Origin: a virus
Length of the DNA: 37,047 nucleotides
Virus record (IMG/VR): IMGVR_UViG_3300006051_000003
Span: 1 to 37,047 of that record
Strand: one strand, 5' to 3'
Below, piece after piece: positions 1 through 6,248 of this stretch. Both the position numbers and the translations under genes were made by a program. The stretch's first letter is position 1, and every line of letters starts with the position of its first letter. Under the pieces are notes generated by a model that did not search any database, was not told where the DNA came from, and was given only the letters and a program-made list of their open reading frames with translations.

Positions 1-4
1 ACGC

Positions 5-32
5 TTGACCGCTGCCGACAACCGACTAGAAT
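5..32 (+). promoter_or_regulatory. Promoter of the tRNA-Asn gene
   Basis: TTGACC (5-10) and TAGAAT (27-32) are separated by 16 bp and match sigma-70 -35 and -10 boxes at 5 of 6 positions each. The predicted start of transcription near 39 lies just upstream of the mature tRNA 5' end at 43, as expected for a single-gene tRNA unit. Seen directly; activity is inferred. Confidence 0.75.
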
Positions 33-42
33 GTGCGTCCCC

Positions 43-119
43 GCCCGAATAGCTCAGCTGGTTAGAGCACTTGACTGTTAATCAGGGGGTCGTTGGTTCG
101 AGTCCAACTTCGGGCGCCA
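43..119 (+). tRNA. tRNA-Asn (anticodon GTT), phage integration site
   Basis: A full cloverleaf can be drawn. The acceptor strands GCCCGAA (43-49) and TTCGGGC (109-115) pair, the discriminator is G116, and CCA is encoded at 117-119. The anticodon loop CTGTTAA carries GTT at 77-79, and the T loop GTTCGAGTC is canonical. The 3' part from 73 onward is shared with attR, so the phage integrated into the tRNA and rebuilt its 3' end; the gene should remain functional. The promoter lies just upstream, and a phage-supplied terminator follows at 127-156. Confidence 0.97.
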
Positions 120-120
120 A
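73..120. repeat. attL core, 48-bp direct repeat
   Basis: These 48 bp are identical to 36498-36545. They run from the anticodon stem of tRNA-Asn through the encoded CCA plus one base. The flanks diverge immediately: T72 here versus A36497, and A121 versus G36546. The identity block is therefore the crossover region of the integrase. Use of a tRNA 3' half as attB is typical of tyrosine-recombinase phages. Confidence 0.95.
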
Positions 121-126
121 AATCAA

Positions 127-156
127 GAGGTCCGCAGAGATGCGGGCCTCTTTTTT
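127..156 (+). terminator. Phage-supplied terminator for tRNA-Asn
   Basis: A 9-bp stem (127-135 with 142-150, one G-T wobble) with loop AGAGAT is followed by six T (151-156). It lies on the phage side of attL, so it replaces the host terminator that now sits beyond attR at 36556-36584. It may also act on the convergent integrase transcript, for which the A-rich complement gives a weaker signal. Confidence 0.85.
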
Positions 157-191
157 GTCCAATACTTTGCGGTCTGTCCAATACTCAGCGG
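156..191. repeat. Tandem integrase arm-type sites (candidate), attL side
   Basis: TGTCCAATACT followed by two variable bases and GCGG occurs twice, at 156-172 and 175-191, with a 19-bp period. The 10-mer GTCCAATACT also occurs inverted at 36431-36440 and with one mismatch at 36371-36380, on the other side of the core. In the circular phage these would flank attP, the usual arrangement of integrase arm-binding sites. The second copy overlaps the end of the integrase gene. The function is inferred. Confidence 0.6.
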
Positions 192-1165
192 GTCGGAGTC
201 GTCCGCTGGGCCTTCCGGCGGTAGTGGCGCCGGGTGACGGACGCATCCGCGTGGCCCAGTCGGGTTTGCGCCTCATCGTCCGTGGCCGCATCGCTGCCAG
301 CCTTACCGCGGAGGTCATGCAAGCGGACGTCAGGCAGCCCAGCCTTGCCCCTGGCGACGCGCCAGAGCGCTCGCAGGCCGCTGGGCGTGTAGGGGCCAAT
401 GCCGCGGCCTGCGTGCTTGCCCTTGGGCTTGGACTCAAACAGCCACTCCCTGCCGAATCGGCGCCATAGCCGTTTCGAGTCCTCCACGACTGCGCGCAGC
501 TCGTCGGACCACAGCACGACCATCTGCTTTCCTGTCTTGCCGGCCCGGTAAGTCACGCCCTCGTCCGTCAAATCATCCAGCCTCACGCGCAGTGCGTCGC
601 TCTGCCGCATGCCGGTCAGTTCGATGAACCTGGCGATGCACGCCAGCTTGGGGCTCGCGGCCAGAACCAGCGCCGACATCTCGGCATCGGTGACGTACCG
701 GTCACGCGGCTTCTCTTCGTTGCGATGCTGCAGGCCCTTGGTCGGATCGATTCCCGAGAACGCGCCCGTGTTACGCGCATAGGTGAATGCGGCTGACAGC
801 AGCGCCTTGTCCCGGTTCGCCTGCACGGTTCCCTTGTCGCTGACGTAGCGGTAGACCATCGCCTGCGTCATGTCCTGCAACGCGATCGCGCCGAACACCG
901 CGGCGATGTTGGCTGCGCTGCGGCGGTAGTTCTCGAGCGTGGCCGGCGCCAGCTTTTTGCTCCTATACTCGATGTACGCCCACACCGCGTCTTTGACGGT
1001 GCGCACCTGGGCGGGCGTGCCCACGAGGGCTGCGTACTGCATCAGTGCCGCTCCGTACTCCTTGCCCAGCGGCTGCCACACGCCCTTGGCGACGAAGTAG
1101 TACGCGCCTCGGCGCAGGTACATCGATTGAGGCAGGTGCCGGTTGTGCTTACGCGGCCTTCCCAT
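185..1165 (-). CDS. int: Site-specific tyrosine recombinase (phage integrase)
   Basis: This 326-residue protein catalyses integration and excision between attP and the tRNA-Asn attB. The first catalytic Arg is R187 (TGMRQSDAL). The box HDLRG gives H283 and R286, LGHA gives H305, and RRHY supplies the nucleophile Y315. The N-terminal MGRPRKHNRHLP start is typical of phage integrases, so I chose ATG 1165 rather than ATG 1177 four codons upstream. The middle region (about 55-140) resembles a SAM-like core-binding domain. The stop codon lies only 65 bp from attL and overlaps an arm-type repeat. It is the last gene of the leftward operon and overlaps the DUF4224 gene by 17 bp. Confidence 0.95.
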   Translation of the reverse strand: MGRPRKHNRHLPQSMYLRRGAYYFVAKGVWQPLGKEYGAALMQYAALVGTPAQVRTVKDAVWAYIEYRSKKLAPATLENYRRSAANIAAVFGAIALQDMTQAMVYRYVSDKGTVQANRDKALLSAAFTYARNTGAFSGIDPTKGLQHRNEEKPRDRYVTDAEMSALVLAASPKLACIARFIELTGMRQSDALRVRLDDLTDEGVTYRAGKTGKQMVVLWSDELRAVVEDSKRLWRRFGREWLFESKPKGKHAGRGIGPYTPSGLRALWRVARGKAGLPDVRLHDLRGKAGSDAATDDEAQTRLGHADASVTRRHYRRKAQRTTPTR

Positions 1166-1370
1166 GGTGGATCGCATCCCAATTGGGCTCGGGCTTCTTG
1201 CGCCCAGCCTTCGCCGTGGACAGCACGGCCTCTCGCTCCACCAGCGGGCGTCCGATCGCGTTCGGTCGGAAGGGCACGCCCATCTCCGCCAGCTTCCGGC
1301 ACTGCGCCGAGTAGCGCTGACGCGCGGTCAGTTCGCACACTTCGTCCGGGGTCAGCCAGGTCTCAGCCAT
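1149..1370 (-). CDS. DUF4224 family protein next to integrase
   Basis: This 73-residue protein opens with MAETWLTPDEVCELT, a DUF4224-type start that reads like a small winged-helix or MerR-like DNA-binding module. It continues with RQRYSAQCRKLAEMGVPF and a region naming an insertion or reference residue block (GRPLVERE). Such proteins are commonly encoded immediately upstream of phage integrases. A role as recombination directionality factor is plausible but not shown by the sequence. I chose ATG 1370 because the family motif starts there; longer upstream frames overlap the neighbouring gene. Confidence 0.75.
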   Translation of the reverse strand: MAETWLTPDEVCELTARQRYSAQCRKLAEMGVPFRPNAIGRPLVEREAVLSTAKAGRKKPEPNWDAIHHGKAA

Positions 1371-1563
1371 CCTCGCCTCCCTCGGTGCTGGGCGTGGCCC
1401 TGACACGCGGCATGGGCGAGAACGGGCAATGCGGACTTGGCAGGCAGTAGACCTTGCCATCAGCCCGATTGAATCCGTAGGCGTCACCAGTCGCTAGAAC
1501 CTGCATCACGGTCCAGTCAGGGTATACCTCGGCGACGAATACTGGCTTTCGGTCGTCGGTCAT
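1363..1563 (-). CDS. Small hypothetical protein
   Basis: This 66-residue protein is not recognised. The N-terminal half (VFVAEVYPDWTVMQVLATGDAYGFNRADG) looks like a small beta-rich fold, and the C-terminal half is Pro-rich with CLPSPHCPF. It overlaps the DUF4224 gene by 8 bp and the HD-domain gene by 4 bp, so it is translated within the same leftward operon. The near-identical ends PSTEGGE here and PSTEGE in the upstream gene reflect a short duplicated stretch of DNA. Confidence 0.65.
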   Translation of the reverse strand: MTDDRKPVFVAEVYPDWTVMQVLATGDAYGFNRADGKVYCLPSPHCPFSPMPRVRATPSTEGGEDG

Positions 1564-2009
1564 GACAGTTCTCCCTCGGTGCTGGGTGGTGCCAGAGCCT
1601 TGCGGGCGTTGGCATACTTGCGGCGCAGGCGTTCCGACGTCTTTTCGTCCAGCAGCGCAAGCCGGGCTTCGTCGCTGTTGTCGGCGATGTCGGCCAGTTT
1701 CACGCGCAGCACAAGCGGGTTTGCACGGACGCCCCCGTAGTACCGGCGAGGACCTTCGCCATCCCTACGCGTCAACACCAACACCGCGCAATAGATACTG
1801 AGCGGCATGTCATGGAGCAATTCGACTCCATATGAGCGATCGCAATCCTCCAGCACGTCATGCAGCCACGCGACCGCCTCGGCCTCCGGGTCATCACTGA
1901 CCGCCGCAGCCACGCGCGCTACATGCTCGATATACGGGCGCGCGGCCTTGTCCACCTGCCCGGCGTGGGCGCGGTGGGCCAGCTCTTTGGCTCGCTCGAC
2001 AAGGTTCAC
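1560..2009 (-). CDS. HD-domain phosphohydrolase, (p)ppGpp-hydrolase (MESH1/SpoT)-like
   Basis: This 149-residue protein has the ordered signature of the RelA/SpoT hydrolase domain. AHAGQVDKAARPYIEH supplies H29, WLHDVLED supplies H50-D51 and E54-D55, and VKLADIADN (103-111) supplies the last metal/base motif. Members of this family hydrolyse (p)ppGpp or related nucleotides in the cytoplasm with Mn2+. The length fits a stand-alone hydrolase without synthetase or regulatory domains. It sits in the early leftward operon, so it would be made soon after infection or induction. Substrate specificity cannot be read from sequence; a general nucleotide phosphohydrolase is the alternative. Confidence 0.8.
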   Translation of the reverse strand: MNLVERAKELAHRAHAGQVDKAARPYIEHVARVAAAVSDDPEAEAVAWLHDVLEDCDRSYGVELLHDMPLSIYCAVLVLTRRDGEGPRRYYGGVRANPLVLRVKLADIADNSDEARLALLDEKTSERLRRKYANARKALAPPSTEGELS

Positions 2010-2200
2010 AGCTCATGCCCTCCATGCCCGGGCCACGCGGCCACTGGGGTTGCGTCTGGGTTGTGGTTTCGGGGTGCTGGCTGGCCTAGCGTGGTGCCGG
2101 CCTCCTGCTCCATGGGGACCGGAGCGTTGGGCCTAGACGTCCGGCCGATCAGCCGCGCGAAGTCTTCTTCCAGGCGGGTGCAGGGGAAGGGCTGGGTCAT
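2006..2200 (-). CDS. Small hypothetical protein
   Basis: This 64-residue protein starts at MTQPFPCTRLEEDFARLIGR and has a Pro/Gly/His-rich C-terminus. I recognise no family. ATG 2200 is chosen because its A is the last base of the TGA of the upstream gene, an arrangement seen repeatedly in this operon; the longer upstream frame runs over that gene. Its stop overlaps the start of the HD-domain gene by 4 bp. Confidence 0.6.
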   Translation of the reverse strand: MTQPFPCTRLEEDFARLIGRTSRPNAPVPMEQEAGTTLGQPAPRNHNPDATPVAAWPGHGGHEL

Positions 2201-2460
2201 CAGTCCGCTCCCGAGCAGTTGGGACACATCTTCCGATCTGCCGGCGCCAGTGGTGACCATTCGCCAGCCCACGGCCCATCGCCGCAGACAGCACACGTGA
2301 ACTCCGGCAACGGCGTGTAAGCGTAGGCCAGCCTCGGCGAGCGCCCGAACACGGAATCCTCGGCGTCGTCAAGCACGTAGGGGGCTAGGGCGGCCACGAT
2401 CAGGCCGATGGCAATGACGAGGGGCAACGCGACGACGAGGCAAACGATCAGTGCGCCCAT
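2200..2460 (-). CDS. Membrane-anchored small zinc-ribbon-like protein
   Basis: This 86-residue protein has one long hydrophobic segment (about 3-29) and two CxxC knuckles, C56-x2-C59 and C79-x2-C82, spaced as in a small zinc ribbon. The family is unknown. The predicted topology is an N-terminal membrane anchor with a metal-binding domain behind it. It is translationally coupled to the downstream gene (TGATG) and lies 3 bp from the upstream gene. Confidence 0.7.
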   Translation of the reverse strand: MGALIVCLVVALPLVIAIGLIVAALAPYVLDDAEDSVFGRSPRLAYAYTPLPEFTCAVCGDGPWAGEWSPLAPADRKMCPNCSGAD

Positions 2461-2463
2461 CGC

Positions 2464-3231
2464 TCAGCCCTCCCGCTCAGGCGCTACGGGTGCGGCGGCG
2501 AGCATCGCGCGATTGAACTCACGCAGTCGGCTTCGCGCATCTTCCGCATGTTCACTGCGATCACGATGCCAAGCGACCGGTGTATCGAACGCACCCACAA
2601 AGGCGGCGTAGGCATCAGCCCACCCCTCCGGCACCGCCACGCTCGCGGCCACCTGTTCGGATGGTGCGGACAGTGCCAGAGCATCGGCCAGTTCCGTCAG
2701 TTCGTCCCACCATGCGGCCTCATCCTCGTCGTCGGGGCGCTCTGCACCGACGTGCGTTCGTGCCGAAAGCAACGCTTTGGCTGCGCGCATGCTCAACGGC
2801 GCGGATGGTGCGGGCTGGGTGGATAGGGCGGCGTCACACTGGTCGGCGATCCGGCGCAGCATGCGCTTCACGGCGTCGTGGTCGCCGGACAGTGTGTCAG
2901 CGAATGAACCGCGCAGGGCCTCGTCCCGCAGTTCACGTAGCGCCCGCACCGCATCACCGGCGACGGGCTGCGGGCGCTCGTACAGGGCGGTCGACACGTA
3001 ATCAGACTCGGAAGCGTAGGCCGCCAGAAGCGCGGGCGTTGCGCCGCGAGTGAAGTAACCGACTCCGGCGGAATCCTGTAGCCAGTGCCCGAACGGCTGC
3101 CCCTGCTCGCCGTCTCCGCGCAGGCGGGCGGCGATTGCCATAGCCTCGTCGGCCACTTCATCACCGTGCGTCACGCGAAGCATCGCCTCTGACGCCTCGA
3201 ACCATGCAATCGCATCCGTCATCCCGCTCAT
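2464..3231 (-). CDS. Hypothetical phage protein, 255 aa
   Basis: No family is recognised. The protein is Ala-rich and largely helical by composition, with acidic stretches around DDEDEAAWWDEL (about 170) and a block RALRELRDEALRG near 100. The start at 3231 is preceded by GGAGA at a suitable distance, and its ATG overlaps the stop of the upstream gene (ATGA). Position within the leftward early operon suggests an accessory role in early phage growth, without further detail. Confidence 0.7.
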   Translation of the reverse strand: MSGMTDAIAWFEASEAMLRVTHGDEVADEAMAIAARLRGDGEQGQPFGHWLQDSAGVGYFTRGATPALLAAYASESDYVSTALYERPQPVAGDAVRALRELRDEALRGSFADTLSGDHDAVKRMLRRIADQCDAALSTQPAPSAPLSMRAAKALLSARTHVGAERPDDEDEAAWWDELTELADALALSAPSEQVAASVAVPEGWADAYAAFVGAFDTPVAWHRDRSEHAEDARSRLREFNRAMLAAAPVAPEREG

Positions 3232-3680
3232 GTGTTGTCTCCGTGTTGGGTGGCGAGGTCGGCGACCTGCCGGCTGACTGGGCGCATGTCCTGCACATCG
3301 ACGGTCCCGCGAACGAGTGCGTCAATCTCCGCGCACGGCCACGGGACGTCTGTGTCCCGACTGCGGTGCTGTTCCATCGCGTCGGCCAACGTGTAGCGGC
3401 CCGCCTGATCCAGCCGGGTGACGTAGCCGTTGCCTTGGGGCGCCCACCACAACGGGCAGTTGCCGACGTAGCTGCGCGAGTCTTGGATGTAGAACATGCC
3501 GTCATCCACCTCACCCCCAGCAGCCACCGACTGCGCGTCTGCGAGGGCATTTTCGAGATTTGTCGCCGCCTCGCGGATGTTCTCGGCAGCGCCGTTCATC
3601 CCGTAGACGTGCTCCAATCGTTCGGCTTGATACCGCAGCTTCAACAGGTCGAGTGCTGGGCCCTCCACCTTCCCGCTCAT
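3228..3680 (-). CDS. Hypothetical phage protein with a conserved aromatic block
   Basis: This 150-residue protein has a helical N-terminal half (LLKLRYQAERLEHVYG) and a C-terminal block rich in Trp, Tyr and Gly (FYIQDSRSYVGN, LWWAPQGNGYVTRLDQAG). I recall that pattern from small uncharacterised phage and prophage proteins, but it has no assigned function. The start at 3680 (MSGKVEGPA) is chosen because its ATG overlaps the stop of the upstream gene; a longer Arg-rich extension to 3722 would overlap that gene. Confidence 0.7.
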   Translation of the reverse strand: MSGKVEGPALDLLKLRYQAERLEHVYGMNGAAENIREAATNLENALADAQSVAAGGEVDDGMFYIQDSRSYVGNCPLWWAPQGNGYVTRLDQAGRYTLADAMEQHRSRDTDVPWPCAEIDALVRGTVDVQDMRPVSRQVADLATQHGDNT

Positions 3681-4003
3681 GCTGCGTCTCCTTGGGCGAG
3701 GGCGATTGCGGCGCGGGCACATTCGAGAGCGTGCGAATAAGCGCCTTCCTCAGTTGTGCGGCAGAGGACTCGCTCGCAACGGACCAACGCCTCCAACAGC
3801 GCAGCACGCTGCTCGCCCTGTTCGCGGAAGATGGCGCGGTCCTTATCGATGTTCTGCTGGTATCGCTTCATCGTGTTGATAGCGTCGAGCATCGAATCGA
3901 AGTCGCCATCGAACGCGTCGCCGAAATAGGTTTCCACCTTCGGCATCAGCCGATCGCGTGCCGACTGCAAATTGCAAATCACGTTCTCAAATTCCTTGCT
4001 CAT
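3677..4003 (-). CDS. Hypothetical helical protein, 108 aa
   Basis: The protein begins MSKEFENVICNLQSARDRL and is predicted to be almost entirely helical, with a likely coiled coil around YQQNIDKDRAIFREQGEQRAALLEAL (roughly 55-80). No family is recognised. The ATG at 4003 overlaps the TGA of the frameshifted gene upstream. Because of that frameshift, an uninterrupted frame extends to 4372 and could mislead automatic gene calling into a 231-residue fusion; the true N-terminus is most likely at 4003. Confidence 0.7.
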   Translation of the reverse strand: MSKEFENVICNLQSARDRLMPKVETYFGDAFDGDFDSMLDAINTMKRYQQNIDKDRAIFREQGEQRAALLEALVRCERVLCRTTEEGAYSHALECARAAIALAQGDAA

Positions 4004-4189
4004 CCGTTCTGCGCCTCCGCGCTGCGTTCCAGGCGCTCGGCCTGCTTCATGTCGTTGTCGTGCCGGCGCTTGCACTCGTCCGGCGGGAAGTAGGGGGTTC
4101 ACGAGCCACATAGCGGCCTGTTCGCGGTGGGCCTGCGCTAGGCGCTGCGGGCTGTGGTTGATCAGGTCGAGCTGCTGGTCGGATCGCAT
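4000..4189 (-). pseudogene. Small phage gene broken by a one-base frameshift
   Basis: From ATG 4189, preceded by GGAGAG, the frame reads MRSDQQLDLINHSPQ to AAMWLVNP. The run of five G at 4093-4097 (plus strand) then throws it out of frame. Dropping one base restores PYFPPDECKRRHDND and an ending RSAEAQNG with a TGA at 4000-4002, overlapping the next start as ATGA. The repaired product would be 62 residues. The 190-bp span (189 plus 1) fits a single-base insertion. It is either a sequencing error in a homopolymer or a real mutation. Function unknown. Confidence 0.75.
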
Positions 4190-4250
4190 GTCGATCTCTC
4201 CGATGGGATTGATGCCGGCATTGGGGAACCCGGCCGGCGCGGGCGAGAGA

Positions 4251-4562
4251 TCAGAACGGCGGGAGGTCGTCGTCCGCGAAATCATCGACGGGAGCGGGAC
4301 GCTGAGGCGCCGACTGCTGGCGAGCGGGGCGACTGGACTGTTGCCCGCGCTGGCTGTCGGGCTTCCAGTCATCGACAGCGGCGTACCACTTGCCGCCCTG
4401 CGAAACCTTGATGTCGGCGTTGATCCACTCGCCCTGTTCGGACTGGAGCCACGCGATCAGCTCCTCGCGCTTAATCGAAAGCCTTGCCTTCACGTAGTCA
4501 GGCGCGCGCTCGTTCGGCTCTTTGACGATCAGGCCGTTGATGAATTTGGTATCGGTGCTCAT
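4251..4562 (-). CDS. Small protein with SSB-like acidic C-terminal tail
   Basis: This 103-residue protein has a compact N-terminal domain (INGLIVKEPNERAPDYVKARLS, then WLQSEQGEWINADI), a Gln/Arg/Pro-rich linker (about 70-90), and ends in DDFADDDLPPF. That end closely resembles the DDDIPF tip with which single-stranded DNA-binding proteins recruit partners. It sits directly downstream of the nuclease and Sak4-like genes. I infer a role in the phage recombination/replication complex, either as a divergent SSB or as a mimic of the SSB tail. The N-terminal domain is not recognisably an OB fold by eye. Confidence 0.65.
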   Translation of the reverse strand: MSTDTKFINGLIVKEPNERAPDYVKARLSIKREELIAWLQSEQGEWINADIKVSQGGKWYAAVDDWKPDSQRGQQSSRPARQQSAPQRPAPVDDFADDDLPPF

Positions 4563-5155
4563 GCGGCTTCCAGATTGGGTGTGTGATTGGGCAAGTAGGC
4601 CCGCGCGAACTCGTGAAAGTCGCGGGCGAAGTCCATGCAGTCGTCATGCAGGCCGGGATATCGGTACTGCTCTAGGACGTGGGGCGGCTTGACGGTGTAG
4701 ACGCGATCCTCATCACGCATCGGCGCGATCTCGAACACGTTCCAGCGGAAAACGTCAGCGCCGAAAATGTCGAGATAGAACCGCCACTGGCAGCCTTCGA
4801 GGTAGCCATCGGGGCGAAACGAGGCCGTTGTCTTGTGGTCCTCGACGCGCCTGCCGTGGAGTCCATCGACCTGGCCGGTGACCGACAGTGCGCCGTATCG
4901 TCCGTAGGCGCGAAGCTCGCGAATGTCGGGCAGGGCGATCGCCGAGTCCGGCAGGATGAAGGTGTAGCCATCCGCCGACAGCTCGTCGTAGTCGCCCGGC
5001 GTCGCCAGCTCAAGTGCCTTGTGGAACGCGGTTCCGGCAAGCATCGCCTCGGTCGGCTGGAAGTCAGCAAGGCGCGCGACCAGATCGGCCGCGTCCTGTT
5101 CCTCGTCCTGACGCCAGCGCCGGAACGTCTCGATACTGGAGACGCGCGCGATCAT
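4559..5155 (-). CDS. RecB-family PD-(D/E)XK exonuclease
   Basis: This 198-residue protein carries the ordered motifs of the RecB-like nuclease family. GTAFHKALE is at 41-49, the metal ligand D97 lies in TGQVDG, E105-D-H-K108 precedes TT, and the QxxxY box is Q123-W-R-F-Y127. Such stand-alone nucleases resect double-stranded DNA ends to feed an annealing protein. Its start overlaps the stop of the Sak4-like gene by 1 bp (TAATG), and the SSB-tailed protein follows with a 4-bp overlap, so the three form a recombination module. Confidence 0.8.
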   Translation of the reverse strand: MIARVSSIETFRRWRQDEEQDAADLVARLADFQPTEAMLAGTAFHKALELATPGDYDELSADGYTFILPDSAIALPDIRELRAYGRYGALSVTGQVDGLHGRRVEDHKTTASFRPDGYLEGCQWRFYLDIFGADVFRWNVFEIAPMRDEDRVYTVKPPHVLEQYRYPGLHDDCMDFARDFHEFARAYLPNHTPNLEAA

Positions 5156-6051
5156 TACGCAGCCGCCTTGGCCGGGCCATACTCGCCCGCGCCCTTGTCG
5201 AAGGCGAGGCCGATGTCTGTTGCGCGAGCGTGCAGGAGAGCCTTGCCGCTGTTGCCTGCGTCCTTGGCCGCTTCCAGCAGCGCATTGATCCCTTGCGCAT
5301 CCTCGGCATCCGCGAGCGCCAGCCGCAGCTTGCCCAGCTTCGCTTGCGCCTCGGACTGTTCAGCGGTCAGCGTGTTGAGCTTGTCCTTGATTGACTGGAT
5401 GACGCTTGCGAGGAAGTCCGGCTCACGATCCGGGTGCGGGATGTCCAACACGTCGAGCTGTCCGGGATTCTTGCCGAACGACCCTTCGCGCGGGCTGAAA
5501 TCGAGCTGGCGCGATCCTCCCTTCACGAACACACGGCCCATCGCATCGGCGGCCTTGTAGATCTCGCCCTTGCTGCCGCCCTGCACGTCCAGGCGCTCGA
5601 TGATCTCGTCACCGTTGCGCTGCTCGTCCATGTGAGCGATCAGCACCACGTCCTTGCCGAAGCCGTTGAGCAGCTTCAAGAACGCGACGAACTCGGTCTT
5701 GAGCGTGCCGTAGCCCTGCAGGGTCAGCGCGCCGCCGCGGCCCGCCTTGGGGTTGCGTCGGATGATGTCGGACGACAAGGAGTCGAGCGCACGGCCCGCG
5801 GTGTCAAGGATGATCGTGTCGAAGCCTGCAACGTCGTCCTCGGTGATGCCGGCCACGTCCGTCCACTGGCGCACCTGCACGGTGTCCTTGCGGCCCGTGG
5901 CGCGATGGGCGCCGTTGTCAAAGTCCAGCAGCAGAGGGCGTGAGGCAGTGAACGCGAGCGAGGTCTTGCCAGCGCCAGGCTGGCCGTAGATGCAGACGTT
6001 CAGGCGCTCCACGAGGATCGGGTCGGATGCGCGGGTGATCTTCAAAGCCAT
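5155..6051 (-). CDS. Sak4-like RecA-fold ATPase (phage single-strand annealing/recombination protein)
   Basis: This 298-residue protein has a Walker A box G23-QPGAGKT-S31 and a Walker B box FDTIILDTAG with D83. It then has IAHMDEQ (a sensor-like segment) and a C-terminal helical region with KLGKLRLALADAEDAQG. This is the layout of AAA_24/Sak4 proteins, shortened RecA-core ATPases that promote strand annealing in phages. ATG 6051 has GGAGA upstream. Linkage to a PD-(D/E)XK nuclease and an SSB-tailed protein supports the recombination role. Alternative: a general phage ATP-binding protein of unknown role. Confidence 0.8.
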   Translation of the reverse strand: MALKITRASDPILVERLNVCIYGQPGAGKTSLAFTASRPLLLDFDNGAHRATGRKDTVQVRQWTDVAGITEDDVAGFDTIILDTAGRALDSLSSDIIRRNPKAGRGGALTLQGYGTLKTEFVAFLKLLNGFGKDVVLIAHMDEQRNGDEIIERLDVQGGSKGEIYKAADAMGRVFVKGGSRQLDFSPREGSFGKNPGQLDVLDIPHPDREPDFLASVIQSIKDKLNTLTAEQSEAQAKLGKLRLALADAEDAQGINALLEAAKDAGNSGKALLHARATDIGLAFDKGAGEYGPAKAAA

Positions 6052-6248
6052 GTCGTTTCTCCGGTCAATTCGGATTGGTGGAATAGGTGGCGCCGGCGAT
6101 CCCGGCGCATTGGGTGGTGGAGAGGGCCGGTGCTGAACTCCGGCATGCGGGGGCCTTTCCGCCCGACTCCGCTACTGACTACCCACCGGTAGAAGGCCCG
6201 TGGTCTGCCAGTCCGCGCATCAGCCTGCGCATTCCTCTCCGTAGTTGG
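6052..6248. other. Non-coding gap with a 9-bp inverted repeat
   Basis: I see no convincing gene on either strand in these 197 bp. GCTACTGAC (6171-6179) is repeated in inverted form as GTCAGTAGC (6248-6256), the latter overlapping the end of the small membrane-protein gene. A leftward 17-codon frame (starting near 6232, preceded by GGAGAGGA) is too short to call. In this tightly packed operon a gap of this size suggests an RNA structure, processing site or internal promoter ahead of the Sak4-like gene. Confidence 0.4.

Noticed and set aside
71-469. Rightward frame beginning inside the tRNA and crossing attL
   Set aside because: It starts within the tRNA-Asn gene and is antisense to the integrase; no independent evidence supports it.
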